Assembly: GCF_002214185.1 (NCBI RefSeq)
Contig: NZ_CP022161.1
Span: 2,603,767 to 2,667,766, forward strand
DNA length: 64,000 nt
DNA from: Streptomyces capitiformicae
GTDB lineage: Bacteria; Actinomycetota; Actinomycetes; Streptomycetales; Streptomycetaceae
Direction of reading: 5' to 3'
Positions within the stretch are counted from its first letter, which is position 1; every line of letters begins with the position of its first letter. Shown piece after piece: positions 40,269 through 48,675 of the stretch. The notes below the pieces were generated by a model. It saw only the letters and a list, made by a program, of their open reading frames with translations, made no database searches and was not told the origin of the DNA. A program made the translations under genes and the position numbers.

Positions 40269-41400
40269 GGTGGGCGATCACCGCTTCGAGGAGCACCTGG
40301 GCACCCTGCGTCAGCAGCCGGTCGGGGGTGTGCTCGTAGGGCGAGTGGCTGACGCCCCGGGTGCTGGGCACGAAGACCATCGCGGTCGGGACGTGCGCGC
40401 TGATGACCCCCGCATCGTGGCCCGCGTAGCTGTACAGCGACCCGGCGGGCCGTCCGGTGCTGCGGCACACCTTCTCCAGCAGGGTGCGCATGCTCTCGTT
40501 GAAGGCGACCACGGGCTTATGCGAGAGCATCCGGTGCTCGACCGTGCACCCTTCTTCGGCGGCGATGGCCCGGGTGTGCTCCAGGACGAGCTCGGCACAA
40601 CGAGTGAGGACGTCCTCACGGGGAGAACGCAGCTCCAGCACCAGCTGGGCGGCGCCCGGGATAACGTTGGGGGCGCCCGGATCGAGGGTGAACGAGCCGA
40701 TGTTGCCCACGAGCGTGTCGCTAACCGACCGCATGAGGTCGTGAGCGACGGCCGCGGCACGGACCATGGCCCGACCGGCGTCCCTGCGCAGCACGAACGG
40801 GGTCGTCCCCGCGTGGTTGGTCTCGCCCACCGCCCGGATCAGATGGCGGTCCACGCCGACAATGCCGTCCACCACGCACAACTCCTGACCCGCCAGCTCC
40901 ATCCGCGGACCCTGCTCGATGTGCAGCTCCACGAAGCCTGTGATCTCGGCCAGGTGCGGGTCGGCACACAGAGCGGTGGAGCCGACCATGCCACCCGAGG
41001 ACTCCGGCTGGGCACCTTCCTCGTCCCAGAAGCTCACGATCTCCAGTGCGTCGGCGGCCGGATGGCCGTGCTCGTGCAGGGTGGTCAGCACCTCCAGGGC
41101 GGCGATCACACCGTAGGCGCCATCGAGCCGCCCGCCCGCGGGAACGGTGTCGGTGTGCGAACCGACGAGCAGCCGACGGTCGGCCACGTTCGGTGTGTGC
41201 CCGAAGACGTTGCCGACGTCGTCGGTCCGGGAGACGAGTCCCCGGGCCTGCATCCGCTCGGCGAGCCAGCGACGGGCTCGCCGATCCTCGGCCGAGCCAG
41301 CGACACGGTCCACCCCCCCGTCCGGTCGGCCTCCGATGGCAGCCAACCCGTTCAGATCGTCCAGTAGTCGTCGCGCGGAGACACTTGGCCTGGCCAACAT
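40255..41400 (-). CDS. M20-family amidohydrolase (N-carbamoylase/allantoate-amidohydrolase type)
   Basis: 381 aa binuclear zinc amidohydrolase. Metal ligands are visible in VGSHTDTVPAGG, RLDGAYG, WDEEGAQ, VELHIEQGP and YAGHDAGV. This subfamily hydrolyses N-carbamoyl or N-acyl amino acids. In this cluster it may remove the N-succinyl group in the DapD/DapC route (the DapE step) or trim the finished peptide. ATG 41400 follows GAGAGGGGCGAG. Upstream of, and coupled to, the DUF885 gene. Confidence 0.85.
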   Translation of the reverse strand: MLARPSVSARRLLDDLNGLAAIGGRPDGGVDRVAGSAEDRRARRWLAERMQARGLVSRTDDVGNVFGHTPNVADRRLLVGSHTDTVPAGGRLDGAYGVIAALEVLTTLHEHGHPAADALEIVSFWDEEGAQPESSGGMVGSTALCADPHLAEITGFVELHIEQGPRMELAGQELCVVDGIVGVDRHLIRAVGETNHAGTTPFVLRRDAGRAMVRAAAVAHDLMRSVSDTLVGNIGSFTLDPGAPNVIPGAAQLVLELRSPREDVLTRCAELVLEHTRAIAAEEGCTVEHRMLSHKPVVAFNESMRTLLEKVCRSTGRPAGSLYSYAGHDAGVISAHVPTAMVFVPSTRGVSHSPYEHTPDRLLTQGAQVLLEAVIAHHDSY

Positions 41401-41426
41401 GTCTCGCCCCTCTCTGTCATGCGCGC

Positions 41427-42656
41427 CTACGCAGGCACGCTCAGCACGTACGGGAACTCGGGCGTGGTCAGCTGGGCGCGCATCCGCCGTACCGTCTGCG
41501 CGTCAGTGGGCAGGCCCAGCCGGGTGCACGTCTGCCCGACAGTCCGCTCCGGCGTGAGGTGCTCCCACAAGGCACGGAACTCCGGAGCGACGGGCATCGT
41601 GGGTAGAGGCGAGGACTCGACGAGCACGCGGTACCCCTCGGCTCCGTGCAGTGCCCAGGTGCGCTGAGCCGCAGCGACGGGCTCGGCCCGCGCCGCCAGG
41701 AAGGCGGCATTGCGTGAGGCGTCGGAGGGCGCGGGCAGTGGCGCGTCGGCCCTGCGGAGGTAGAACCAGTTGTACGGCGACTCCTCCGCAAGCAGCAGCT
41801 GCGTGATGCGCCATCGGGTGTGGTCGTCGCAGGCCTCGTAACGCTCCTGCAGAGCCGCGTCGTGGAGGACGACGTCCCAAAGGGCGGCTTCGCCGGAGTG
41901 GTCGTCCGGACCGATCCGGGGCGCTTCTAGGAGCAGGCCGCAGCGCTCCGCGAGTGCGCGGAACTCGTCGACGGTGAAGGTCAGTTCGTAGGGGTTGAGC
42001 CAGGTGTCGGCGAAGGCTGCGTCCGGTTGCAGGCGTGTTTCGGCCAGGTCGCTGGCCAGGGAGTTCCGAATGTCCAACGCCTCGGCCAGGGCGCGTCCGG
42101 TTCCCGCCACCGAGCCGGTGTCTCCTGCGAGGAGACGAGTGGCTTGCTGGAAGGCAACTGGATTGCGGCGATGATAGGTGTTGTACACCATGACCTCCAG
42201 GACGCCGGTGGGACGCAATGCGGCGGCCAGGCGCTGGAGGAGGGCCGAAGGATCCGGATTGTGGTGCAGTACGCCCGTGCAGACGATGTAGTCGAACTCC
42301 TCGTGGTAACGAGCTGCAGTTAGCCCTTCCTTGCGTAACTCCAAGTTGTCCAGACTGAGTTCCTTGCGCCCCTCATTACACAGGGCGAGTGAGCCTTCGG
42401 AGACGTCCGTGCCCACGACCCGGGCCGCCGGGTGGCGCTGAGCGGTGATCAGAGCCTGGTTGACGCCGCAGCCAGCCACCCAGACCGCGCCGTCGGGTCC
42501 GACCCGGCGATGACCGAAGTCGCCCACCGCCTGGGAAAGCAGCGCGGGATACAGCTCGGGATCCAGAGGTTGCTGCAGCGTGTGGGCTCGCCACGGGTAA
42601 GGGCTCTCGGTGTAGAAACCGCCGATGACGGCTTCGTGGCCGTTGCTTGGGTTCAT
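41427..42656 (-). CDS. Class I SAM-dependent methyltransferase
   Basis: 409 aa. SAM-binding motif I (VWVAGCGVNQALITAQ), the acidic residue of motif II (VVGTDVSEGSL) and FDYIVCTGVLHHNPDPSALL (motif IV with LHH) are followed by LRPTGVLEVMVYN. The last ~150 residues are an extra C-terminal helical domain. ATG 42656 overlaps the stop of the C-A-T-TE NRPS (ATGA), so it is co-translated and probably methylates the peptide or a precursor. Target not predictable. Confidence 0.85.
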   Translation of the reverse strand: MNPSNGHEAVIGGFYTESPYPWRAHTLQQPLDPELYPALLSQAVGDFGHRRVGPDGAVWVAGCGVNQALITAQRHPAARVVGTDVSEGSLALCNEGRKELSLDNLELRKEGLTAARYHEEFDYIVCTGVLHHNPDPSALLQRLAAALRPTGVLEVMVYNTYHRRNPVAFQQATRLLAGDTGSVAGTGRALAEALDIRNSLASDLAETRLQPDAAFADTWLNPYELTFTVDEFRALAERCGLLLEAPRIGPDDHSGEAALWDVVLHDAALQERYEACDDHTRWRITQLLLAEESPYNWFYLRRADAPLPAPSDASRNAAFLAARAEPVAAAQRTWALHGAEGYRVLVESSPLPTMPVAPEFRALWEHLTPERTVGQTCTRLGLPTDAQTVRRMRAQLTTPEFPYVLSVPA

Positions 42657-45600
42657 CGTGCCTCTCGTGGGTGCGCAGATGCCTGGGCCGACCGCGTGGG
42701 GGACTGGCCATAGAAGACGTCGGCGACGGTGTGGACGTGCTCGGGACTCAGCACCGACTTGTGGTGGCCACCCGCGTCGTGGACGGTGAGTCCGCCCAGG
42801 GCGATCTTCCGCCAGCTGTCGAGATACGTGGGGAACGAGACTCCCGAAGCTGCGGACGGTCGTCGCGTGCTCGCCGCACGGCATTCCTGCGTGACGATGA
42901 GATCGACACTGCCCGCGTAGGCGGTGGGCCGGTGGGCGTGGAAGGCCTCGTAGAGCAGGCCGGCGGCACGGATGGGTGCCGCCGTGGTGAGCTCGCTGAC
43001 AGCGTCCGGGAGTAGCTCGGACTCGGCGAGGACCATCTCGAGTTCGGCGCGCAGGGCTGTGGGGTCGCCGCCCCCGTCCATCACGCGCGTGATGTCGTCG
43101 ATCAACCGGGCGCAGCGCCGGTGCACCTGGATTATGGGCCGCAGAGTGGCCAGCGTGAACGGGTCTGGAAGAGTCGGTTCGACTAGGGCCAGCGACGCGA
43201 CCGCCTCGCCGGCCTCCTGGAGCCGTGTCGCCATCTCCAGTGCGACGACACCGCTCCAGGAGTAGCCGAGCAGGTGATACGGCCCGACGGGCTGGAGGAT
43301 ACGCAGCTCATCCAGGTAACGGGATGCGAGGCTTGCCACCGAGACGGGCGTCGACGCCTGGGCCAGCTCCAGTTCGAGGAGTTGGAAGCCAAGCAGAGCG
43401 TCCTCGGGGCGTAGTACGGCGCCGATGGGCCGGAACCAATGGACGCTGCCCCCACTCGGGTGCACGCAGAACAGTTTCCTGCCGCTCTCCTGGCCGGCTT
43501 TCAGCGTAACGAGTGACCGGTCGGCCAGCATGGCCCGGTCTCCCGCGCCGTCGGCCGGTCGATCGCACAGGAGCGCGAGCCCGGCGATGGTGGGGTTCTC
43601 GAAGAGATCGCGCATCGCGATCCGTTCGAGCAGTTCGGTCCGGATGCGCGCGATCATGCGCAGGCCCGTGAGGGAATTGCCGCCCAGAGAGAAGAAGTTG
43701 TCGTCGATGCCGATGTTCTTGCGGCCGAGAAGGTCCTGCCAGATGTGGGCCAGGGCTCGCTCCACGGCAGTGGCGGGGGGACGAGACGGAACGTCCTCCG
43801 TGCACTTAGGGTCGGGCAGCTGCCTGCGGTCGATCTTGCCGTGCGCCGTGAGAGGGATGGCGTCGACGGTGACGTAGTGCGAGGGCACCATGTAGTCGGG
43901 CAGCAGACGGGCGAGCCAAGCGCGCAGCTCTCCCTTGCGAGCGGTGGTACCGGGCTGCAGAGCCACCCATGCCACCAACTCGTCGCCTCGCGGGGCGGTG
44001 ATGGCGCCCACATGGACCGCGGTGAGGTCAGGGTGATGGGCAAGTGCCGCCTCGACCTCGCCGGGTTCTATGCGGTAGCCACGGATCTTGAGCTGATCGT
44101 CCGCCCGCCCCAGGAAGTGGACGTTGCCGTCGGCGAGTACCCGGCCGAGGTCACCCGTGGCGTACAACCGCGCGCCGGGTTCGGTGGAGAAGGGGTCGGG
44201 CACGAACCGATCGGCGGTGAGAGCTGGTCTGCGTTCGTAGCCCCGGGCCAGACAGCGGCCGCCGATGTGGATCTGACCGATTGCACCAGGCGGTACGGGG
44301 TTCATCCGACTGTCCAGGACGTACATGGATGTGTTGGCGATCGGCACGCCGATCGGCAGGAGGCCCGTATCGAAGGTGTTGGTGTCCGACGTCTCAGTGG
44401 TGTAGAGGGAGTTGGCAACGGTCGCTTCGGTCGGGCCGTACTCGTTCAGCACCACCGACGTCTGGTCCAGCGCCCGCCAGGCGCGCAGTGTGCGGGCAGG
44501 GAATGCCTCCGCGCCCACCACCATGACGCCGGCCAGAGCCTTGGCCTGCTCCGCCGTCAGTTGCTCAGTAAGCAAGCTCAGCTGAGACGGCGTCACCTTG
44601 AGGAAGGAGTAGGGGCCGGAGGCAGCCAGTGCGGACCCTAGGTCAGCTAGGTCGAGTGTCGCGGGCAAGACGTGCAGCGGCTGCCCGAGGACCAGCGGAG
44701 TGAGGACGTTCGGCACGACCGCGTCGGCCGCAACCGAGGCGAAGAGAGCTGCGCCGCCGGTCGGCCGAAGTGCGTAGCGGTCCACACACGACTGCACGAA
44801 GTTGGCGAGTGGCCCGTGCTCGACCATGACGCCCTTTGGGCGCCCGGTCGACCCCGAGGTGTAGATGACGTACGCGAGCGTGCCTGGGGCGCCCGGATGC
44901 CGCGCCGCCGGTCCCGGCCACGCGGGCACGGTGTCGTCCCAGCCCGGCGAGTCCAGACACACCACCTCGGCCGGGCAGTCCGCGAACCGGTCGGCGAGCG
45001 CGCGTTGCGTCAGCACCACTCGGGCCCCGGTGTCCTTCAGGACGAATCGGTTCCGCTCGTCGGGATGGGCAGGTTCCAACGGAACGTAGGCCGCCCCGGC
45101 CTTCCAGGTGCCAAGGAAGGCCGCGACCAGTTCGGGCCCGCGTTCCAGGCACACCGCGATCCGACTCTCGGCGTTCGCGCCCGAGCGGTGCAGCACGTGC
45201 GCGATCCGTTCGGCCAGTGCGTCGAGCTGTCCGTACGACAGCGTCCTCTCCCCGCAGACCACTGCGGGGGCCTCCGGACAGGCGGCGGCCCTCTGCTCGA
45301 AGCGGGTGAGCACATCGGAGGCAGGCGGCGTGCGCGGCCCGCGGCCCAGTTCCACCACTCGGCGGCCCTCGTCGTCCGGGAGCATGGACAACTGGTCGAC
45401 GGGTGTGTCGGGATGGGCCATGGCCTCGGTGAGGAGGTTTTCCAGGGACCGCTGCCATCGCTCGGCCGTCTCCCGGGTGAACAGGTCCGTGCGGTACCCC
45501 AGCGACAGCTCCAGCCGGCCGTCCCCCTGTCGCACGGACAGCGACACGTCGAACTTGGCGGTGTCCGTGGGCACGTCGATCTCGCGGACGCGCACACCGG

Positions 45601-46732
45601 GCAGCGCCAGGTCCTGCCGGTCGGTGTTGTCCATCTCGCACCACACCTGGAACACCGGCGTGCGGCCCGCGTCCCGCTCCGGCGCCAGCGCCTCGACGAC
45701 CTGCTCGAAGGGCACGTCTTGGTGGTCGTAGGCATCGAGCAAGCCTTCCTGGACGCGCTCCAGCAGCGCAGCGAACGTTGGGGCTCCGGACAGGTCCGTG
45801 CGCAGCACGACCGTGTCGAAGAAGAGGCCGATCAGGTCCTCCGTCTCTGTACGGTCCCGTCCAGCCACCGGAAGCCCGACGGAGATGTCCCGGCTGCCGG
45901 CATAGCGGGACAGGACGACCTTGAACGCCGCCATGAGAACTGTGAACAGTGTGGTTCGGCGGGCGCGGGCGAAAGCCGTCAGCGCTTCGAACCACTGCCC
46001 CCGCCACACCGCGTCGACGGTGTCGCCTCGCCAGTCCCGCTGCCGGGTGCGGGGCAGATCGGTGGGCAGCTCCAGCGGCTTCACCCCGGCGAGCCGCTCC
46101 CGCCACCAGGCCAGGGACTCCTGGAGGGCGCCTCTGTCGATCCGCTCGCGCCGCCGTGCGGCGTCGTCACCGAAGCACTCGGCCAGAGGCTTGAAGCGCG
46201 GGGTCTGCCCCGCGGCCAGCGCGCGGTAGGCCGCGCTCCACTCGTCCACCAGGATGCCCGTTGACCACCCGTCGGTGACCAGGTGATGCAGCGTGAGGAC
46301 CACGGCGAGGTCGTCGTCGGCCAGCCGGAACACACGGCAGCGCAGCAGCGGAGCCGTGCCGAGGTCGAAGGGGATCAGTGCCGCCTCGCGGATCGCCTCC
46401 CGCAGGGCTTCCTCGCGTGCGTCGGATGACAAATCGCGCAGGTCGTCCGTACACCAGGGCACAGTGACTTCGGGTTCCACCGTCTGTACGGTGCCGAACC
46501 CGGTGGTGGGAAACTGGGTACGCAGCGGGTCGTGCCGCGCGATCACGGCCGCCAGCGCCCGGTGCAGCAGCAGGGTGTCCAGCGGACCCTGGATCCGCCA
46601 GGCGAGCGTGACGTTGAACTCCGGTGACCCCTCGTTGAGCATAGACAGCAGCCACAGCCGCGACTGAGCGGGCGAGAGGGGGTAGGTGCGTGCGGTCCGG
46701 CCGGTCACGGTCCGCTGAGCCAATCCGTCCAT
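42653..46732 (-). CDS. NRPS: C-A-T-TE (terminal module)
   Basis: 1359 aa. Condensation domain ~15-445 with HHLVTDG at 149-155; adenylation ~460-970 (YTSGSTGRPKG, NEYGPTE, GKIDR). Carrier domain ~1000-1075 (DDNFFSLGGNSLTGL). Thioesterase ~1095-1340 with nucleophile motif GYSWSGVVA and a late His (GGHHKSVL). The TE makes this the last module, releasing the peptide as acid or ring. The hand-read code D-A-P-K-V-G-E-V-A-K shares the K.GEV.K frame of Asn-type codes, but its A4 region is unusual, so the substrate is unassigned. ATG 46732 follows GGAGACGCG. Confidence 0.9.
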   Translation of the reverse strand: MDGLAQRTVTGRTARTYPLSPAQSRLWLLSMLNEGSPEFNVTLAWRIQGPLDTLLLHRALAAVIARHDPLRTQFPTTGFGTVQTVEPEVTVPWCTDDLRDLSSDAREEALREAIREAALIPFDLGTAPLLRCRVFRLADDDLAVVLTLHHLVTDGWSTGILVDEWSAAYRALAAGQTPRFKPLAECFGDDAARRRERIDRGALQESLAWWRERLAGVKPLELPTDLPRTRQRDWRGDTVDAVWRGQWFEALTAFARARRTTLFTVLMAAFKVVLSRYAGSRDISVGLPVAGRDRTETEDLIGLFFDTVVLRTDLSGAPTFAALLERVQEGLLDAYDHQDVPFEQVVEALAPERDAGRTPVFQVWCEMDNTDRQDLALPGVRVREIDVPTDTAKFDVSLSVRQGDGRLELSLGYRTDLFTRETAERWQRSLENLLTEAMAHPDTPVDQLSMLPDDEGRRVVELGRGPRTPPASDVLTRFEQRAAACPEAPAVVCGERTLSYGQLDALAERIAHVLHRSGANAESRIAVCLERGPELVAAFLGTWKAGAAYVPLEPAHPDERNRFVLKDTGARVVLTQRALADRFADCPAEVVCLDSPGWDDTVPAWPGPAARHPGAPGTLAYVIYTSGSTGRPKGVMVEHGPLANFVQSCVDRYALRPTGGAALFASVAADAVVPNVLTPLVLGQPLHVLPATLDLADLGSALAASGPYSFLKVTPSQLSLLTEQLTAEQAKALAGVMVVGAEAFPARTLRAWRALDQTSVVLNEYGPTEATVANSLYTTETSDTNTFDTGLLPIGVPIANTSMYVLDSRMNPVPPGAIGQIHIGGRCLARGYERRPALTADRFVPDPFSTEPGARLYATGDLGRVLADGNVHFLGRADDQLKIRGYRIEPGEVEAALAHHPDLTAVHVGAITAPRGDELVAWVALQPGTTARKGELRAWLARLLPDYMVPSHYVTVDAIPLTAHGKIDRRQLPDPKCTEDVPSRPPATAVERALAHIWQDLLGRKNIGIDDNFFSLGGNSLTGLRMIARIRTELLERIAMRDLFENPTIAGLALLCDRPADGAGDRAMLADRSLVTLKAGQESGRKLFCVHPSGGSVHWFRPIGAVLRPEDALLGFQLLELELAQASTPVSVASLASRYLDELRILQPVGPYHLLGYSWSGVVALEMATRLQEAGEAVASLALVEPTLPDPFTLATLRPIIQVHRRCARLIDDITRVMDGGGDPTALRAELEMVLAESELLPDAVSELTTAAPIRAAGLLYEAFHAHRPTAYAGSVDLIVTQECRAASTRRPSAASGVSFPTYLDSWRKIALGGLTVHDAGGHHKSVLSPEHVHTVADVFYGQSPTRSAQASAHPREAR

Positions 46733-46798
46733 GGGCGCGTCTCCATCGTGTCGGTCGGGGGAACGGGCTTTCACGGCTCTCACCGACTCTTCCGGTCT

Positions 46799-47680
46799 TC
46801 ATCGCAGCGGCAGCATCCAACGGTTCGGGTCGGCGGCCTGGCCTTGCTGAAGCCGGAAGAGGTGGCGCCGAACGGCGATCACGGTGGGCCCCGGCTGCCC
46901 GCTTCCCACCGGTTGGCTCTGATCGCCCAGCCCGATCCGGCCTACCTGCTGCACCAGCGCGGGGCCGCCGCACACGAACGCTTCCGAGACCCGCCCCTGC
47001 TGGTTGAGCCGGTACCACTGCGCCACCGACAGTTGTCGCGCGCGCACCCGTAGCCCCCACCGCGGGGCGAGGGAGGCGACGGAGGCCCGTGCGAGGACCG
47101 ACACGTCGTCGGACGCGACGGGGGCGAGCACCAGGTGCGCTTGGGCGGCGTCCACCCAGCACAGATGCAGTCCATGGGGCAGCATCCCTGCGTCCCAGCG
47201 CAGGTACAGGGGCGCGAAGCCCGTTGCAAACGCGGAGGGGAGCAGGTACGCGGAGAGCTGGAAGACCCAGCGCCGGGGCCCGTTCTCGGCGGTCATGTCC
47301 GGGCACAGGTAGATGGCGGACTCCGGATCACGCAGCAGCGGGCGGCAGTGGTGTGCCAGCCGTTCGACCGCGCCGAGGAACTGTGCCCGCGGAAAGTCGG
47401 GGAGCCGACGCCGACGGACGGCGCGGGCAAAGCGGGTGGCGAGGAAGTCAGGGCGCAGCGCCGTCAGCACCCCGTCGGGCCACAGGCGCACATGCACCCC
47501 GGCGTCGGGCCGGAACAACGTCACGGCGTCGCTGGGCTCACCGACAGAGGTGACCGACTCGTACCGCCACCCGGTCCCGGGCCGCTTGCCCAGGCGGACC
47601 ATGCCGCACGGGCGTGCCCCGGCCAGGCTGCGGTACGAGTGCCGCTCACGGTTCGACGCGACGACACCAGGCTTGCCCAC
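46799..47680 (-). CDS. Degenerate class IV (BCAT-like) aminotransferase
   Basis: 293 aa. The C-terminal half aligns with branched-chain aminotransferases (VLAPVASDDVSVLARASV, ARQLSVAQWYRLNQQGRVSE, AFVCGGPALVQQVGRI), and the N-terminus keeps VTLFRPDA and RRRRLPDFPRAQFLGAVERL. The central block that in BCAT carries the PLP lysine (KxGGNYAAS...) and glycine loop is replaced by LLPSAFATGFAPLYLRWDAG, with no obvious lysine. At ~290 aa it is about 70 aa shorter than normal. It is probably not a transaminase; it may be a repurposed binding protein or a decaying gene. GTG 47680 follows GTGGAGG. Confidence 0.7.
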   Translation of the reverse strand: MGKPGVVASNRERHSYRSLAGARPCGMVRLGKRPGTGWRYESVTSVGEPSDAVTLFRPDAGVHVRLWPDGVLTALRPDFLATRFARAVRRRRLPDFPRAQFLGAVERLAHHCRPLLRDPESAIYLCPDMTAENGPRRWVFQLSAYLLPSAFATGFAPLYLRWDAGMLPHGLHLCWVDAAQAHLVLAPVASDDVSVLARASVASLAPRWGLRVRARQLSVAQWYRLNQQGRVSEAFVCGGPALVQQVGRIGLGDQSQPVGSGQPGPTVIAVRRHLFRLQQGQAADPNRWMLPLR

Positions 47681-47904
47681 GGCGGCGGACCTCCACCTCG
47701 ATTGTTTGGTTGGGCTCTTGCTGGCCTCGAGTGTCGGTTCAGCGCTATCGGCCGCGTATCGCGCGGCGATCCTGCGGCTTTCGGGCACGGCGGGATCGAA
47801 GTCGGCGTGCCGGGGCCGAGTTGCGATAGTCCGTCGATAGGGGCTGAAAACCACGGGGCCGGAGGCTGGGGCGTCTCTCCCCCACCGCCTGACTGGAGCG
47901 GCCA

Positions 47905-48675
47905 GTGACTGATCCCGCAGAGCTGTTCGTGGTCCCACTTGCGCGCCCGCATGCGTCCCGACGCCTTGTCTGCCTGCCGCACGCCGGCAGCGGGGCTAGC
48001 TACTACCGGCGCTGGGGTCGCCTCCTAGACGACTCCATCGAACTGTGGGTCGTGCAGTACCCCGGCCGGGAGAACCGCTTCGACGAACCCATGATCACCA
48101 GCATGGATGTCCTGGCCGCCGAAGTCGCCGACGGTGTCGCGCACTCGGAGATGCCGGGGCGCAGCACGGCGTTGTTCGGCCACAGCATGGGCGCGGCCGC
48201 TGCCTACGAAGCTGCACGCATCCTGGAGGGCCGGGGAGCGGACCTGGCGCACGTCTTTGTCTCCGGGTGCCCGGCGCCCGGCACCGCACCGGCCGAGTCG
48301 GCCCGGCTGATGAGTGACGCAGAGATCATCGCCGAGGGGGAGCGGCACGGCGGGGTGGCGAAGGAGGTCTTCGACGACCCCGATCTGCGCGCCCTGCTCC
48401 TTCCGGTGCTGCGCAACGACTACTTCCTCGTCGACTCCTACCGTTCCCCCGACAGGCCGCTGCTGCGTGCGGACGTGTCGGCGCTGGTGGCCGACCGCGA
48501 CTCCTGGGTATCGGTGGATTCGGTGCGCGGCTGGCGTAAGCACACCCGGGGAACGTTCGACCTGACGGTGTTGGAGGGCGATCACTTCTTTCTTAGGCCG
48601 CGTGAGGACGAGGTGATCGAAGTGCTGCACCGGGGCCTCGGCGCGGCCGTCCCCTCATCTCCCCGGCGGCATTGA
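47905..48675 (+). CDS. Type II thioesterase (editing)
   Basis: 256 aa alpha/beta hydrolase of the GrsT/RifR class that removes wrong groups from NRPS carrier domains. The N-terminus RRLVCLPHAGSGASYYRRW is diagnostic; nucleophile GHSMGAAAAYE, Asp in the later strand and a final His in EGDHFFLRP. GTG 47905 follows CTGGAGCGG. It is one of only two plus-strand genes in the cluster, divergent from the BCAT-like gene (224-bp gap, likely two promoters), and its 3' end overlaps the 3' end of the convergent NRPS gene by 21 bp. Confidence 0.9.
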   Translation: MTDPAELFVVPLARPHASRRLVCLPHAGSGASYYRRWGRLLDDSIELWVVQYPGRENRFDEPMITSMDVLAAEVADGVAHSEMPGRSTALFGHSMGAAAAYEAARILEGRGADLAHVFVSGCPAPGTAPAESARLMSDAEIIAEGERHGGVAKEVFDDPDLRALLLPVLRNDYFLVDSYRSPDRPLLRADVSALVADRDSWVSVDSVRGWRKHTRGTFDLTVLEGDHFFLRPREDEVIEVLHRGLGAAVPSSPRRH

